Shown here: in pieces, positions 43,619 to 52,244 of the stretch
Numbering within the stretch: position 1 is the first letter of the stretch
Layout: each line of letters opens with the position of its first letter
Source: Albidovulum denitrificans
Lineage (GTDB): Bacteria > Pseudomonadota > Alphaproteobacteria > Rhodobacterales > Rhodobacteraceae
Direction of reading: 5' to 3'
DNA: 64,000 bases
Assembly: GCF_002973535.1 (NCBI RefSeq)
Contig: NZ_PVEP01000012.1
Location: 1 to 64,000 of the forward strand
Program-made: the position numbers and the translations under genes
Notes under the pieces: model-generated
Told to the model about the DNA's origin: nothing
Databases searched by the model: none
What the model saw: only the letters and a program-made list of their open reading frames with translations

Positions 43619-45181
43619 TCACGTCAACGCCTTGGCGAACAGCCCCTCGACCTCCCGCTGAACCGCGTCGGTCAGCCTGCCGGAAATCGCGATGTCGGTG
43701 CGCCGCCGGATCAAATCCTCGGCGCTTCCGACCCGCTCGTTTCGGATCAGCCAGAGAAGCTCTTCGCGGCTGTAATCCGGCAGGCTTTCCAGGGGCCGGT
43801 CGGCCCCCAGCCCGGCGGCCACAAGCCCGGCCCGCGTGCCATAGCGCGCCAGCAAGACCCCGGCCCGCGCCACGTCGATCCCCGCCCGTTCCGCACAGGC
43901 GGCGACCCATTCCGCGCGGCCTTCGGCGCCGGGGAAGTCCTTGCCGCCGCCAATCTGCATGTCTTCGGTGCCAACCCTGCGCACATGCCCCAGCCGTCGC
44001 AGGATGTCGTCCGTGACCAATGCGCCAAACGCGCGGAATGTTGTCCATTTTCCGCCGATCAGGCACAGGACAGGCACCCCCGAGGGCAGCGATTTTTCGG
44101 CAACGGAATGGTCGCGCGTCACAAGGCCGATGTCCCCATCGGCCCGCGGCAGGGGCCGGACGCCGGAAAAGCGGAACAGGATCTGGTCCTCCGTCACCGG
44201 GATCGCCGGGAAAATCTCCGCCACGACGGCGCGCAGATAGTCGGCCTCACCCTCATCACAGACCGCCGCATCCGGGTCTTCGATCTTGATATCGGTCGAT
44301 CCGATCAGGACCCGGCCCATGAACGGGTAGACCAGATTCACCCGCCCGTCGGCCGTCCCGAAATAGACCATATGCCCGTTCAGCGCCTTCAACAGCGCGG
44401 CATTCTCCACCACCAGATGCGCGCCCTTGGAGCCGCCCATCAGCTGCGTCGGAATGCCCAGGGCCGCATTGACCCGGTCGATCCAGGCCCCCCCGGCATT
44501 GACGATGATCCGGGGCCGCACCCTCTGTTGCCGCCCCTCATGCAGATAGGTCACGACACCGTCGGACTGCCCTTCGACCATGACGTGATTCAGCGCCCGT
44601 GAGGACGGGTTCAGCACCTCACCATCCAGCACCAGTTCAAGGCCCAGGCGTTCCGCATGGCTGATCTGGCCTTCGTAATAAAGCCCGGCACCGATGATCG
44701 CGGGATCAAGGCCCGGCACCGTACCATCTAGCGCGGCGCGCGACAGCATCCGGTGCTTCGGCATCCTGGCGAAGCTGCGGCCGTAGATATCGTAAAGCGT
44801 CAGCCCAAGATGGGTGATCCAGCCGCCCCGGTCCGCCATCTTCGCCTTGATCCGAAAGAACCGCAGGATCGAGGGCAGGATGCCGCCATATCGGCTCCGC
44901 AGGGGCAGGATCGACGGCAGCGGCCGGACGTAATGCGCAGCGTTGGAAAGCAGGCGGTTCCTCTCCTCCGCGCTTTCCCGGACCAGACGAAACTCCCCCG
45001 TCTCAAGGTATTTCAGCCCGCCATGCATCAGCCGCGACGACCCGGCCGAGGCGCCCGCGCAAAAGTCGGCACGCTCCAGCAACAGGCAGTCCACACCTTG
45101 CGCGCAGAGATCGCGAAACGTGCCGCAGCCGTTGATGCCACCGCCAAGGATCAGGACATCGACGTCCCGCACCTCAGCCAT
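43619..45181 (-). CDS. GlpD-like FAD-dependent polyol-phosphate dehydrogenase
   Basis: A 520-residue flavoprotein like aerobic glycerol-3-phosphate dehydrogenase. It has ILGGGINGCGTFRDLCAQG (FAD), SSRLMHGGLKYLETGEF, IVNAGGAWIDRVN, RVLIGSTDIKIEDPD and LIGGKWTTFRAFG. In this sugar module it more likely oxidises a phosphorylated polyol, as EryB does with erythritol 4-phosphate. That is inference from the context: kinase, RbsABC-type transporter and SorC regulator, as in ery loci. ATG 45179-45181 overlaps the alcohol dehydrogenase stop by 8 bp. Confidence 0.85.
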   Translation of the reverse strand: MAEVRDVDVLILGGGINGCGTFRDLCAQGVDCLLLERADFCAGASAGSSRLMHGGLKYLETGEFRLVRESAEERNRLLSNAAHYVRPLPSILPLRSRYGGILPSILRFFRIKAKMADRGGWITHLGLTLYDIYGRSFARMPKHRMLSRAALDGTVPGLDPAIIGAGLYYEGQISHAERLGLELVLDGEVLNPSSRALNHVMVEGQSDGVVTYLHEGRQQRVRPRIIVNAGGAWIDRVNAALGIPTQLMGGSKGAHLVVENAALLKALNGHMVYFGTADGRVNLVYPFMGRVLIGSTDIKIEDPDAAVCDEGEADYLRAVVAEIFPAIPVTEDQILFRFSGVRPLPRADGDIGLVTRDHSVAEKSLPSGVPVLCLIGGKWTTFRAFGALVTDDILRRLGHVRRVGTEDMQIGGGKDFPGAEGRAEWVAACAERAGIDVARAGVLLARYGTRAGLVAAGLGADRPLESLPDYSREELLWLIRNERVGSAEDLIRRRTDIAISGRLTDAVQREVEGLFAKALT

Positions 45182-46211
45182 CGCGCAGCGCCACCTTGAT
45201 CGCCGCGCCGCTTTCGGCAACGGCCAGCGCGTCGGCGATGGCGTCAAGCGGATAGCTGTGGGTGATCATCGACTTCAGGTTCAGCCTGCCGGTGGCAACC
45301 ATGTCGAAGCACTGGTCGAAATCGCGGCGCGACAGGCCGAAGGCGCCGGTGACGGTCAGCTCGCGATAGTGGATCGCGTTCACGTCCATCTCGGCAACTT
45401 CCCCCTTCGCGAAACCCGCGAAAAGACTGATGCGCCCGCCAAAGGCGGCAAGGTCGGTGGCCTGACGCGCCAGCGCAGGCACGCCGATGGCGCAGATCAC
45501 GACGTCCGCGCCCCGCCCCCCGGTTTCCGCGCGGATACGGAGGGCGACATCCTCGGCCGTGGGGTCGATGGTGGCGTCGGCCCCGGCGGCAAGTGCGGCA
45601 TCGCGCCGGTGGCCGTTCGGGTCCGAGACGATGATGCGTTTCGCGCCCCGATGGCGGGCGATGTGGACATGCATCAGCCCGATCGGACCGGCGCCAAGGA
45701 TCGCGACGCTGTCGGCCGAGGAAACGCCGACCTTGTTCTGCCCGTTGACGACGCAGGACAAGGGCTCCACCAGCGCAGCCTCTTCGAAGGACATATGGTC
45801 GGGCAGATGCCGCAGGTTGCCGGCCGCGACCGCCTGGGCCGGGATCCGAATCAACTCGGCAAACGCGCCGTCGATCTCGTACCCGACCGCGCTGCCCTGG
45901 GTGCAAAGGTTCTCTCGCCCGGTCTTGCAGAGGTCGCAATGCCCGCAGGCGATGAAGGGGCAAAGCCCGACGCGGTCACCGACCGAGAGGCCCGCATGAC
46001 CACCCGTCTCGACCACCTCACCCGAGAATTCATGCCCCAGAACAGAGGGATAGCGTACCCCGGTGGTCTTGCGCCCGCGATAGATCCGAATGTCGGTTCC
46101 GCAGATCGTCGCCGCGCGCACCCGAATCACCACATCGCCGCTTCCGGCCTTGGGGGTGTCGATCTCTTCCAGGGAAATTTCGTTCGGGGCCTTGAGAACA
46201 GCGGCTTTCAC
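45174..46211 (-). CDS. Zinc-dependent MDR alcohol/polyol dehydrogenase
   Basis: A 345-residue medium-chain dehydrogenase. The catalytic zinc ligands lie in TICGTDIRIYRG, LGHEFSGEV and EEAALVEPLSC. The structural zinc site is CGHCDLCKTGRENLC, and the NAD-binding motif is ILGAGPIGLMHV. It resembles sorbitol and threonine dehydrogenases. GTG 46209-46211 with GGAG upstream gives MKAAVLKAPNE; a TTG six codons earlier is an alternative. It is the first gene of the short minus-strand operon divergent from the kinase and transporter. Confidence 0.88.
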   Translation of the reverse strand: MKAAVLKAPNEISLEEIDTPKAGSGDVVIRVRAATICGTDIRIYRGRKTTGVRYPSVLGHEFSGEVVETGGHAGLSVGDRVGLCPFIACGHCDLCKTGRENLCTQGSAVGYEIDGAFAELIRIPAQAVAAGNLRHLPDHMSFEEAALVEPLSCVVNGQNKVGVSSADSVAILGAGPIGLMHVHIARHRGAKRIIVSDPNGHRRDAALAAGADATIDPTAEDVALRIRAETGGRGADVVICAIGVPALARQATDLAAFGGRISLFAGFAKGEVAEMDVNAIHYRELTVTGAFGLSRRDFDQCFDMVATGRLNLKSMITHSYPLDAIADALAVAESGAAIKVALRDG

Positions 46212-46255
46212 GATCGCGCTCCACGTCAAACAGTTGTCGCAGTCAGGTTACTATA

Positions 46256-46273
46256 GTTTGTACAAATGTTGCC
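46256..46273 (-). promoter_or_regulatory. Module 2 operator-like motif, minus-strand copy
   Basis: On the minus strand GGCAACATTTGTACAAAC carries the same GCAACATTT core found at 46355 and, with GG, upstream of module 1. Part of it is the 10-bp palindrome TTTGTACAAA (46257-46266). It lies about 45 bp upstream of the alcohol dehydrogenase start, next to a TATAGT-like box on the plus strand (46252-46257). Confidence 0.5.
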
Positions 46274-46314
46274 AGAAGAAAGCGTTAGTTCGCATAAAAA
46301 TTCTCTATACTGGC

Positions 46315-46330
46315 ATGATAACCCTATCAT
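46315..46330. promoter_or_regulatory. Inverted repeat ATGATA-N4-TATCAT
   Basis: A perfect 6-4-6 inverted repeat in the centre of the divergent region 46212-46426, just after a TATACT box (about 46306). It may be a further operator or overlap a transcription start. It differs in sequence from the GCAACATTT sites. Confidence 0.4.
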
Positions 46331-46354
46331 TCAGGGAATCCGGCGCATGAAGCC

Positions 46355-46372
46355 GCAACATTTATGTTGACA
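46355..46372 (+). promoter_or_regulatory. Module 2 operator-like motif overlapping TTGACA
   Basis: GCAACATTTATGTTGACA contains the 14-bp palindrome CAACAT-TT-ATGTTG (46356-46369) and a consensus TTGACA box (46367-46372). It matches the module 1 site GGAACATTTTTATTGACC at 14 of 18 positions. It lies 55 bp before the kinase start. No clear -10 hexamer lies 17 bp downstream. Confidence 0.55.
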
Positions 46373-46426
46373 GAGCAGCTTATGTTCACTCACTCTTCTG
46401 ACAAGACGAGGGAGGAGATCAACAAA

Positions 46427-47395
46427 GTGTCTTGTGACTATACATCTGTTGGATTTTACACCTTCGACTGCCTCGGCTGGCCGTTCAGCGTCGTCCCGCC
46501 CGGCGGCGGCACCGTCCTTCTTGATGAGGTTGCCCTTGCCGTGTCCGGCGCGGCCGGGACCTCGGCCATCGTCGGCGCCAAGCTTGGCCTGACGACCCGC
46601 GCGGTCGGGGGGATCGGCGCGGACATGATGGGCGACTGGGTGCAACAACGCATCGCCGCGTTCGGCATCGACCAGACAGACCTGCGCCGCTATCCCGGCG
46701 TGCCGACGTCAAGCTCCATCGTGCTGACCCGCGCCGACGGCTCGCGCCCGGCGCTGCACGTCAAGGGCGCGACCGGCGCCTTCGTGGTTGAGCCTGAGCG
46801 TTTCGATGCCGTCACCGACACGAAGATCTTTCACCTTGGCGGCGTCGGCCTGATGGACGCGATGGACGGCGCACGCAACGCCGCCCTGATGGAGCACGCG
46901 AAGGCGCGCGGCTGCATCACCACCGTCGATGTCTTCGCAGGCTCGCAGGACGACCTGCCCGATGTGAAGGCGGTGCTGCCCCATACCGACTATTTCATCC
47001 CCTCGATCGAAGAGGCCGAGGCGCTGACCGGCCTGAAGGACCGGGCAGAGATTGCGCGGTTCTTCCTCGACCTCGGCGCGCAATGCTGCGTCTTCACGCT
47101 GGGCGCAGAGGGCGCCTACTACCACCACAGAAACGGCACGGTTTTCGAGGTGCCGGCCTTCCGCATCGACCTCAAATGCACCTGCGGCTGCGGCGATGTC
47201 TTCAACGCGGGCTTTGCCGCCGGTCTGATCCGCGGCATGACCCCGGAAGAGACGGTGCGCTTCGCGCAGGCCTGCTCCGCGCTCAACGCGACGGGCCTCG
47301 GCTCACAGGCCGGGATCGTCGATTTCGACCAGGTCCAAGCCTTCATGTCCACCGCCGCGACCCTCACGGCGGGGACGGAGAACGTGGCGCGCTGA
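46427..47395 (+). CDS. PfkB-family carbohydrate kinase (module 2)
   Basis: A 322-residue ribokinase-fold kinase and clear paralogue of the kinase at 21055-21999. Shared blocks are DYTSVGFYTFD, VPPGGG, VGGIGADMMGDWV, HLGGVGLMDAMD and ITTVDVFAGSQDDLP. The anion-hole motif is again CGCGD rather than GAGD, in LKCTCGCGDVFNAGF. GTG 46427 follows GGGAGGAG and aligns with the paralogue start; the longer frame from 46364 runs over the operator. It starts the operon that continues into the RbsBAC-type transporter. Confidence 0.88.
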   Translation: MSCDYTSVGFYTFDCLGWPFSVVPPGGGTVLLDEVALAVSGAAGTSAIVGAKLGLTTRAVGGIGADMMGDWVQQRIAAFGIDQTDLRRYPGVPTSSSIVLTRADGSRPALHVKGATGAFVVEPERFDAVTDTKIFHLGGVGLMDAMDGARNAALMEHAKARGCITTVDVFAGSQDDLPDVKAVLPHTDYFIPSIEEAEALTGLKDRAEIARFFLDLGAQCCVFTLGAEGAYYHHRNGTVFEVPAFRIDLKCTCGCGDVFNAGFAAGLIRGMTPEETVRFAQACSALNATGLGSQAGIVDFDQVQAFMSTAATLTAGTENVAR

Positions 47396-47455
47396 AAGGC
47401 CGCCGCCCCAACCGGCACGCTCGTGCCTCAAGCCAGTTAACAGGAGGAGAGTAAA

Positions 47456-48409
47456 ATGAAATCGAAGGTGAAACTCGGGATTGCCGCGGCCTGCATGGCG
47501 GCGCTGTCCCTGCCGATGGCCGCGTCCGCGCAAGACCAGGCCGACCTCATCACGCCCATCGACAAGAAGTTGACCTTTGTCTTCGTCCCGAAGGTCATCC
47601 ACCCCTGGTATGACGTCGTCGCCGAGGGCGCGGCCTTTGCGGCCGAGGAATTCAAGCAGCGCGGCATCGATATCGACGTGATCTGGGACCAGCCGCCGCA
47701 GGCCGACGTCGTCGATCAGAACCAGCGGATCGAGGCGAATATCGGCCGCCATCCCGATGGCCTTGCCATTGCCTGCCTCGACCGGGCGACCAACGTGCAA
47801 CTGATGAACGAGGCCGTCGAGGCCGGGATCAACGTGGTCAACTTCAACTCCTTCTGCGATGACGCCTTCCCCTTCATCGGCCCGAAAAGCAGCGTCCAGG
47901 ACGGCTATGACCTGGGTGAGCGTCTGGCCGAGATCCTCGGCGGCAAGGGCAAGATCGCGATCCTGTCGGGCAGCCTGACCGCATCCGACCATGTCGAGCG
48001 TATCCAGGGCTTCAAGGACGCGCTGTCCAAGCACCCGGAGATGGAGATCGTCTTCGAACAGCCCGATGACGACATCCTCGAAAAGGCCGTCGAGCTGACC
48101 GAAAACGTCCTGTCGGCGCATCCCGACCTTGACGGGATCTTCGGCTCCAACGCCTCCAACCCGATCGGCGCCGCGCGGGCGGTTCAGAACGCGGGCAAGG
48201 CGGGTCAGGTTCATATCGTCGGCATGGATGACCTGCCCGAGGCCGTGGATTTCGTCTGCTCCGGCGTGATCGACGCGCTGAAGGCGCAGCGTCAGTGGGA
48301 CATGGGCTACTGGGCCGTGACCTACCTTGTCGCGATGAACGAAAACCACACCTACCCGATGTTCCACGACACCGGCTCGCGCTTCCTGACCAAGGAAGAC
48401 TGCAAGTAA
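47456..48409 (+). CDS. RbsB-type periplasmic sugar-binding protein
   Basis: A 317-residue type I periplasmic binding protein. The N-terminus MKSKVKLGIAAACMAALSL...ASA is a Sec signal with AxA site. The fold signatures include FVPKVIHPWYDVVAEGA, IGRHPDGLAIACLD, GINVVNFNSFCDD, KIAILSGSLTASDHVERIQGF (start and end quoted as LSGSLTASDHVERI) and DGIFGSNASNP. A strong AGGAGGAG site precedes ATG 47456. The ligand is a monosaccharide or polyol not deducible from sequence. It is followed by a strong hairpin. Confidence 0.92.
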   Translation: MKSKVKLGIAAACMAALSLPMAASAQDQADLITPIDKKLTFVFVPKVIHPWYDVVAEGAAFAAEEFKQRGIDIDVIWDQPPQADVVDQNQRIEANIGRHPDGLAIACLDRATNVQLMNEAVEAGINVVNFNSFCDDAFPFIGPKSSVQDGYDLGERLAEILGGKGKIAILSGSLTASDHVERIQGFKDALSKHPEMEIVFEQPDDDILEKAVELTENVLSAHPDLDGIFGSNASNPIGAARAVQNAGKAGQVHIVGMDDLPEAVDFVCSGVIDALKAQRQWDMGYWAVTYLVAMNENHTYPMFHDTGSRFLTKEDCK

Positions 48410-48455
48410 GGTTCCTCCCGACCGGGTCGCGCCAGACGCGGCCCGGCCTACCATG

Positions 48456-48482
48456 GCTTCGGGCCGACACCCGGCCCGAAGC
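48456..48482 (+). other. Hairpin between rbsB-type and rbsA-type genes
   Basis: An 11-bp perfect stem, GCTTCGGGCCG / CGGCCCGAAGC, with an ACACC loop lies 46 bp after the binding-protein stop and 22 bp before the ATPase start. No T-run follows. The most likely role is mRNA stabilisation or partial termination to give excess binding protein. It mirrors the hairpin at 24898-24917 in module 1. Confidence 0.65.
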
Positions 48483-48504
48483 GCACCGGAAAGGTTTCCC
48501 CGCG

Positions 48505-49998
48505 ATGAACACCCCCGCCCCCGTTTTCGAGGCCCGCCGCGTCTCAAAGTCCTTTGGACCCGTGAGCGCGCTGAAGGATGTGTCGATCACCCTTTTCCCG
48601 GGTGAGGTTCATTCCATCATCGGTGAAAACGGCGCCGGGAAATCTACCCTGATGAACATCATCTGCGGCCGTTTCCAACCGACCGAAGGCCAGCTTTTCG
48701 TCGACGGGAAGGAGGTCCATTTCCACCTTCCGAAAGACGCGCAGGCCCATGGCATCGCCATCGCGCCGCAGGAGATCAGCCTTGTCCCGCACCTGAGCGT
48801 GGCCGAGAACATCATGCTCGGCGCCCATTGCGGCCCGGCCCTTTCGATCGACTGGCGCAAGACCCGTGCCGAGGCCACGCGGCATCTGCATGAGGTCGAC
48901 AATTCCATCGACCCGGCGGCCCGCGTCTCCTCCCTCTCGAAGGCCCAGCAGCAACTGGTGCAGATCGCCCGCGCCGCCGCGACCGAGGCCCGCGTCCTGA
49001 TCTTCGATGAGCCCACCGCAACCCTGACCTACCGCGAGGAAGAAACGCTGATGTCCTATATCGAGGCATTGGCGCGTGAGGGGCGATCGGCCTTTTACAT
49101 TTCCCACCGCCTTGACGAGGTGCGCCGCCTGTCCCACCGCATCACCGTCCTGCGCGACGGCGTCCATGTGGGCGAACTTGCGCCAGAAGAGGCCAGCCGC
49201 GAGCGTATGGTCACGATGATGGCGGGACGGCCGCCAAAGGCCGGGGCGCAGCCCCTGCGCGATCTTCCCTCGACCGACACCGTGTTGAAGGTCGAGGGGC
49301 TGACCCGCGCGCATGAATTCCGCGACCTGTCCTTCAGCCTGCGCAAGGGAGAGATCCTTGGCGTCTCGGGCCTTGTCGGTTCCGGTCGCACCGAAATGGC
49401 CAAATGCATCTTCGGTGCAACCCGCGCCGATGCCGGGCGGATCGAGCTGAACGGCAAGCCGGTCAGCTTTCGCGGTCCGCTTGAGGCGATCCGGGCCGGG
49501 GTCATCTACCTGCCCGAGGAACGCAAGCAGGAAGGGATCTTCCCGCTTCTTTCCATCGCCGAGAATACCGGCCTGCCGACGCTGGACCGCTTCACCGGCC
49601 TTCTGCACCTGCGCAATCGAGACATGATGGCCGAGGTGGAAAAGCTCGCCGGTCAGATGAAGGCCAAGTTCAATTCATTGCGCGACCCGATCACCAGCCT
49701 GTCGGGCGGCAACCAGCAGAAATTCATCATCGCCCGCTGGCTGATGCGGGACGCCCATGTGCTGATCATGGATGAACCGACCCGCGGCATCGACGTGAAC
49801 GCCAAGTTCGAGATCCAGTCCGTCCTGCGCAAGCTGACCGAGGAACGGGGGCTGTCGATCATCGTCATCTCCTCCGAGATGGAAGAGCTTCTGGATGTCG
49901 CGGACCGCATCATGGTGATGCACGAAGGCAAGGTGAAGGGTGCAATCGACCGACGGGAGGCCTCGCAGGAGGGGCTTCTCCAGATGGCGATGAGCTGA
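48505..49998 (+). CDS. RbsA-type sugar ABC ATPase (tandem nucleotide-binding domains)
   Basis: A 497-residue protein with two ABC domains, as in RbsA, MglA and XylG. The first domain has IIGENGAGKSTLMN, VSSLSKAQQQLVQI and VLIFDEPTATL. The second has a degenerate P-loop (VSGLVGSGRTEMAK), SLSGGNQQKFIIARW and HVLIMDEPTRGIDV. The signature of domain one reads LSKAQQQ, common in this family. ATG 48505 (MNTPAPVFEARRVSKSF) was chosen; the longer frame overlaps the binding-protein gene. Confidence 0.92.
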   Translation: MNTPAPVFEARRVSKSFGPVSALKDVSITLFPGEVHSIIGENGAGKSTLMNIICGRFQPTEGQLFVDGKEVHFHLPKDAQAHGIAIAPQEISLVPHLSVAENIMLGAHCGPALSIDWRKTRAEATRHLHEVDNSIDPAARVSSLSKAQQQLVQIARAAATEARVLIFDEPTATLTYREEETLMSYIEALAREGRSAFYISHRLDEVRRLSHRITVLRDGVHVGELAPEEASRERMVTMMAGRPPKAGAQPLRDLPSTDTVLKVEGLTRAHEFRDLSFSLRKGEILGVSGLVGSGRTEMAKCIFGATRADAGRIELNGKPVSFRGPLEAIRAGVIYLPEERKQEGIFPLLSIAENTGLPTLDRFTGLLHLRNRDMMAEVEKLAGQMKAKFNSLRDPITSLSGGNQQKFIIARWLMRDAHVLIMDEPTRGIDVNAKFEIQSVLRKLTEERGLSIIVISSEMEELLDVADRIMVMHEGKVKGAIDRREASQEGLLQMAMS

Positions 49999-50018
49999 GC
50001 GAAAGAGGAAACGAGACC

Positions 50019-51011
50019 ATGGCAAGCGCCAACACTTCCGAACTGTCGACACCGGCGCCGCGCAGGCAGGCATCGCTTCTGTCTCGTTTCTGGGCCTGGG
50101 AAGGCAGCGGCGTCCTTGTCGCGCTGGTGGCGCTCACGGCGGCCCTGACGCTTGCGACCGACAACTTCCTGTCGGCCTACAACGTCTCGGTCGTGCTGCG
50201 GCAGGCCGCCTTCGTCGGTCTTGTGGCGCTTGGCCAGACGCTTGTCCTTCTGGTGGGCGGCATCGACCTGTCTGTCGGCGCGGCGGCCGGGCTATCCTCG
50301 ATCGTCGGGGCGATTGCGCTGACGCAATGGGGCATCCACCCGTACCTCATCATTCCCTTCACGATGTTCTTCGGCTTTGCCCTTGGCGCGCTGAACGGGG
50401 TCTTCGTGGCGGGACTGAGGCTTAACCCCTTCATCGTGACGCTGGCGACGTGGGAGATTTTCGCGGGCCTGACCCTTGTCATCACCAAGGGCTATCCGAT
50501 CCGGCCGCTGGGCGATCAGTTCGGCATTTTCGGCAAGGGAGAGATCTGGGGCATTCCGGTGCCGGTCATCATCTTCTTCGCCTCGGCCATCTTCCTGATC
50601 TGGATGCTTCGACAGACCCGTTTCGGCCGCAACATCTTTGCCGTCGGCGGCAACCGTGACGCCGCGATCCTTGCCGGTATCCGGGTGCGCCTTGTGGAAT
50701 TCACGGCCTTCGGCATGGCCGGCATGTTCGCGGCACTCGCCGGTATCCTCTTTGCCAGCCGGATGGATGCGGGCCAACCCTCGGTCGGCGAAGGCTGGCT
50801 GATGGGTGCGATCACGGCTGCGATCCTTGGCGGGACGTCGCTGCGCGGCGGTCAGGGCTCCATCGTCGGCACCGTGCTTGGCGCGCTTCTTCTGGCGGTG
50901 CTGGGCAACGGGACCGTGCTTCTGAACGTCTCCGGTTTCTGGCAAAGGGTGATCGTCGGCGGTGTGGTTCTTGTCGCCGTTCTGGTTGACCTCTTGCGCA
51001 GAAAGGACTGA
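50019..51011 (+). CDS. RbsC-type sugar ABC permease
   Basis: A 330-residue permease with about ten hydrophobic segments. RbsC-family signatures are GQTLVLLVGGIDLSVGA, GVFVAGLRLNPFIVTLATW, GGNRDAAILAGIRVRLVEF, GEGWLMGAITAAILGGTSLRGGQGS (key residues AAILGGTSLRGG) and a basic C-terminus LLRRKD. It starts 20 bp after the ATPase gene and is the last transport gene before the regulator. Confidence 0.92.
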   Translation: MASANTSELSTPAPRRQASLLSRFWAWEGSGVLVALVALTAALTLATDNFLSAYNVSVVLRQAAFVGLVALGQTLVLLVGGIDLSVGAAAGLSSIVGAIALTQWGIHPYLIIPFTMFFGFALGALNGVFVAGLRLNPFIVTLATWEIFAGLTLVITKGYPIRPLGDQFGIFGKGEIWGIPVPVIIFFASAIFLIWMLRQTRFGRNIFAVGGNRDAAILAGIRVRLVEFTAFGMAGMFAALAGILFASRMDAGQPSVGEGWLMGAITAAILGGTSLRGGQGSIVGTVLGALLLAVLGNGTVLLNVSGFWQRVIVGGVVLVAVLVDLLRRKD

Positions 51012-51088
51012 ACTCTGCCCGGCAGGATGGCATGACCCGTTCCGCACACGCTATGAACAGGCAAACCGGCACGAAGAGGCGAGGCAGA

Positions 51089-52039
51089 GTGAGCGACACG
51101 GACGTCAACGACGACCTCAAGACGCGGATCGCATGGCTTTACTATGTGGAAGGCATGACGCAGGACGAGGTCGCCCAAAGCGTCGGCCTGACCCGCGCCC
51201 GCGTTCTCCGCATCCTGGCCAATGCCCGTGGCGACGGCAGCGTCCAGATCCGCGTGACGACAAAGCTGTCGGGCTGTGTGGAGCTTGAGCGGAGGCTGGA
51301 GGATGTCTGGGGCCTTGACCGCGCCATCGTCGTGCCGACGCCCGAGGATGCGGGCAAGATCAACCGGATCGTCGGGTCGGAAGTGGCGCAATACCTCAAC
51401 ACCTCGCTGCGGCCCGACATGTCGATCGGCCTTGGCTGGGGATCGACCCTGACGGCTGGTGTGCCGCTGATCGAACAGAAGCCCGCCAACGGCACCAAGG
51501 TGATCTCCCTGCTGGGTGGGCTGACGCGGGTGTCGCAGGTCAACCCTTCGGAATTCGCCTGGCGCGTGGCCGACCGGCTGTCGGCGGAATGCTTCCTGAT
51601 GGCAGGCCCCGTCTTCGCCCCCGATGCCAAGACGCGCGACGCGCTGATGGCCCATGGCGGCATCGTCGAACTGGCGGAACGGGCGCGGTCGCTGGACATG
51701 GCGTTCCTGTCGCTGGGCGACCTGACACCGCATTCGATCTTCGTGAAATACGGCCTTCTCTCCCAGGAAGAGATCGTCTCTCTCGAACGCGCCGGGGCGG
51801 TGGGCGACGTGTTGTGCCGTTTTGTCAATGCCGAGGGGGAGATCGTCGATCACCCCGTCAACGACCGCGTTTTCGCCGTCCACCCGCACGACCTGCGCCG
51901 GGCGCGAAAGCTGGTCCTCGCCTCGGGCGGGTGGAACAAGGTCACCATCATCCGCGCCGCGATCAGGATGCTGCGCCCGTCCGTCCTTATCACCGATGAG
52001 GATGTCGCGCGGCGGCTGTGCGAGGTGCCGGGGGCCTGA
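51089..52039 (+). CDS. SorC/DeoR-type sugar-sensing regulator (module 2)
   Basis: A 316-residue regulator paralogous to the one at 31364-32365. The helix-turn-helix is TRIAWLYYVEGMTQDEVAQS followed by LTRARVLRILANARGDG. The effector domain has SIGLGWGSTLTAG, VISLLGGLTRVSQVNPSEFA and RKLVLASGGWNKVTI. GTG 51089 after GAGGCAGA matches the paralogue length best; ATG/GTG starts from 51032 would add 19 residues. It follows the permease by 77 bp. EryD of rhizobia and Brucella is a comparable SorC regulator in a polyol locus. Confidence 0.87.
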   Translation: MSDTDVNDDLKTRIAWLYYVEGMTQDEVAQSVGLTRARVLRILANARGDGSVQIRVTTKLSGCVELERRLEDVWGLDRAIVVPTPEDAGKINRIVGSEVAQYLNTSLRPDMSIGLGWGSTLTAGVPLIEQKPANGTKVISLLGGLTRVSQVNPSEFAWRVADRLSAECFLMAGPVFAPDAKTRDALMAHGGIVELAERARSLDMAFLSLGDLTPHSIFVKYGLLSQEEIVSLERAGAVGDVLCRFVNAEGEIVDHPVNDRVFAVHPHDLRRARKLVLASGGWNKVTIIRAAIRMLRPSVLITDEDVARRLCEVPGA

Positions 52040-52244
52040 CGGCGCGCAAGGCCCGCCGATGCCGGGACAAGCGAGGCCCGTTTGGCGCGGACAGATCCGG
52101 GATGTCCGGGCAGAATGCTGATTATCAACAACAAATTTGGCGCGGCAGGCGAAACTTATGGCGCGGCAGCCAGAGACGGCAGCAGGGACCCTCCCCCATC
52201 CTCTGCATGACCCCGGCAAGACGTCGGCGATGCGGGAGGATATC

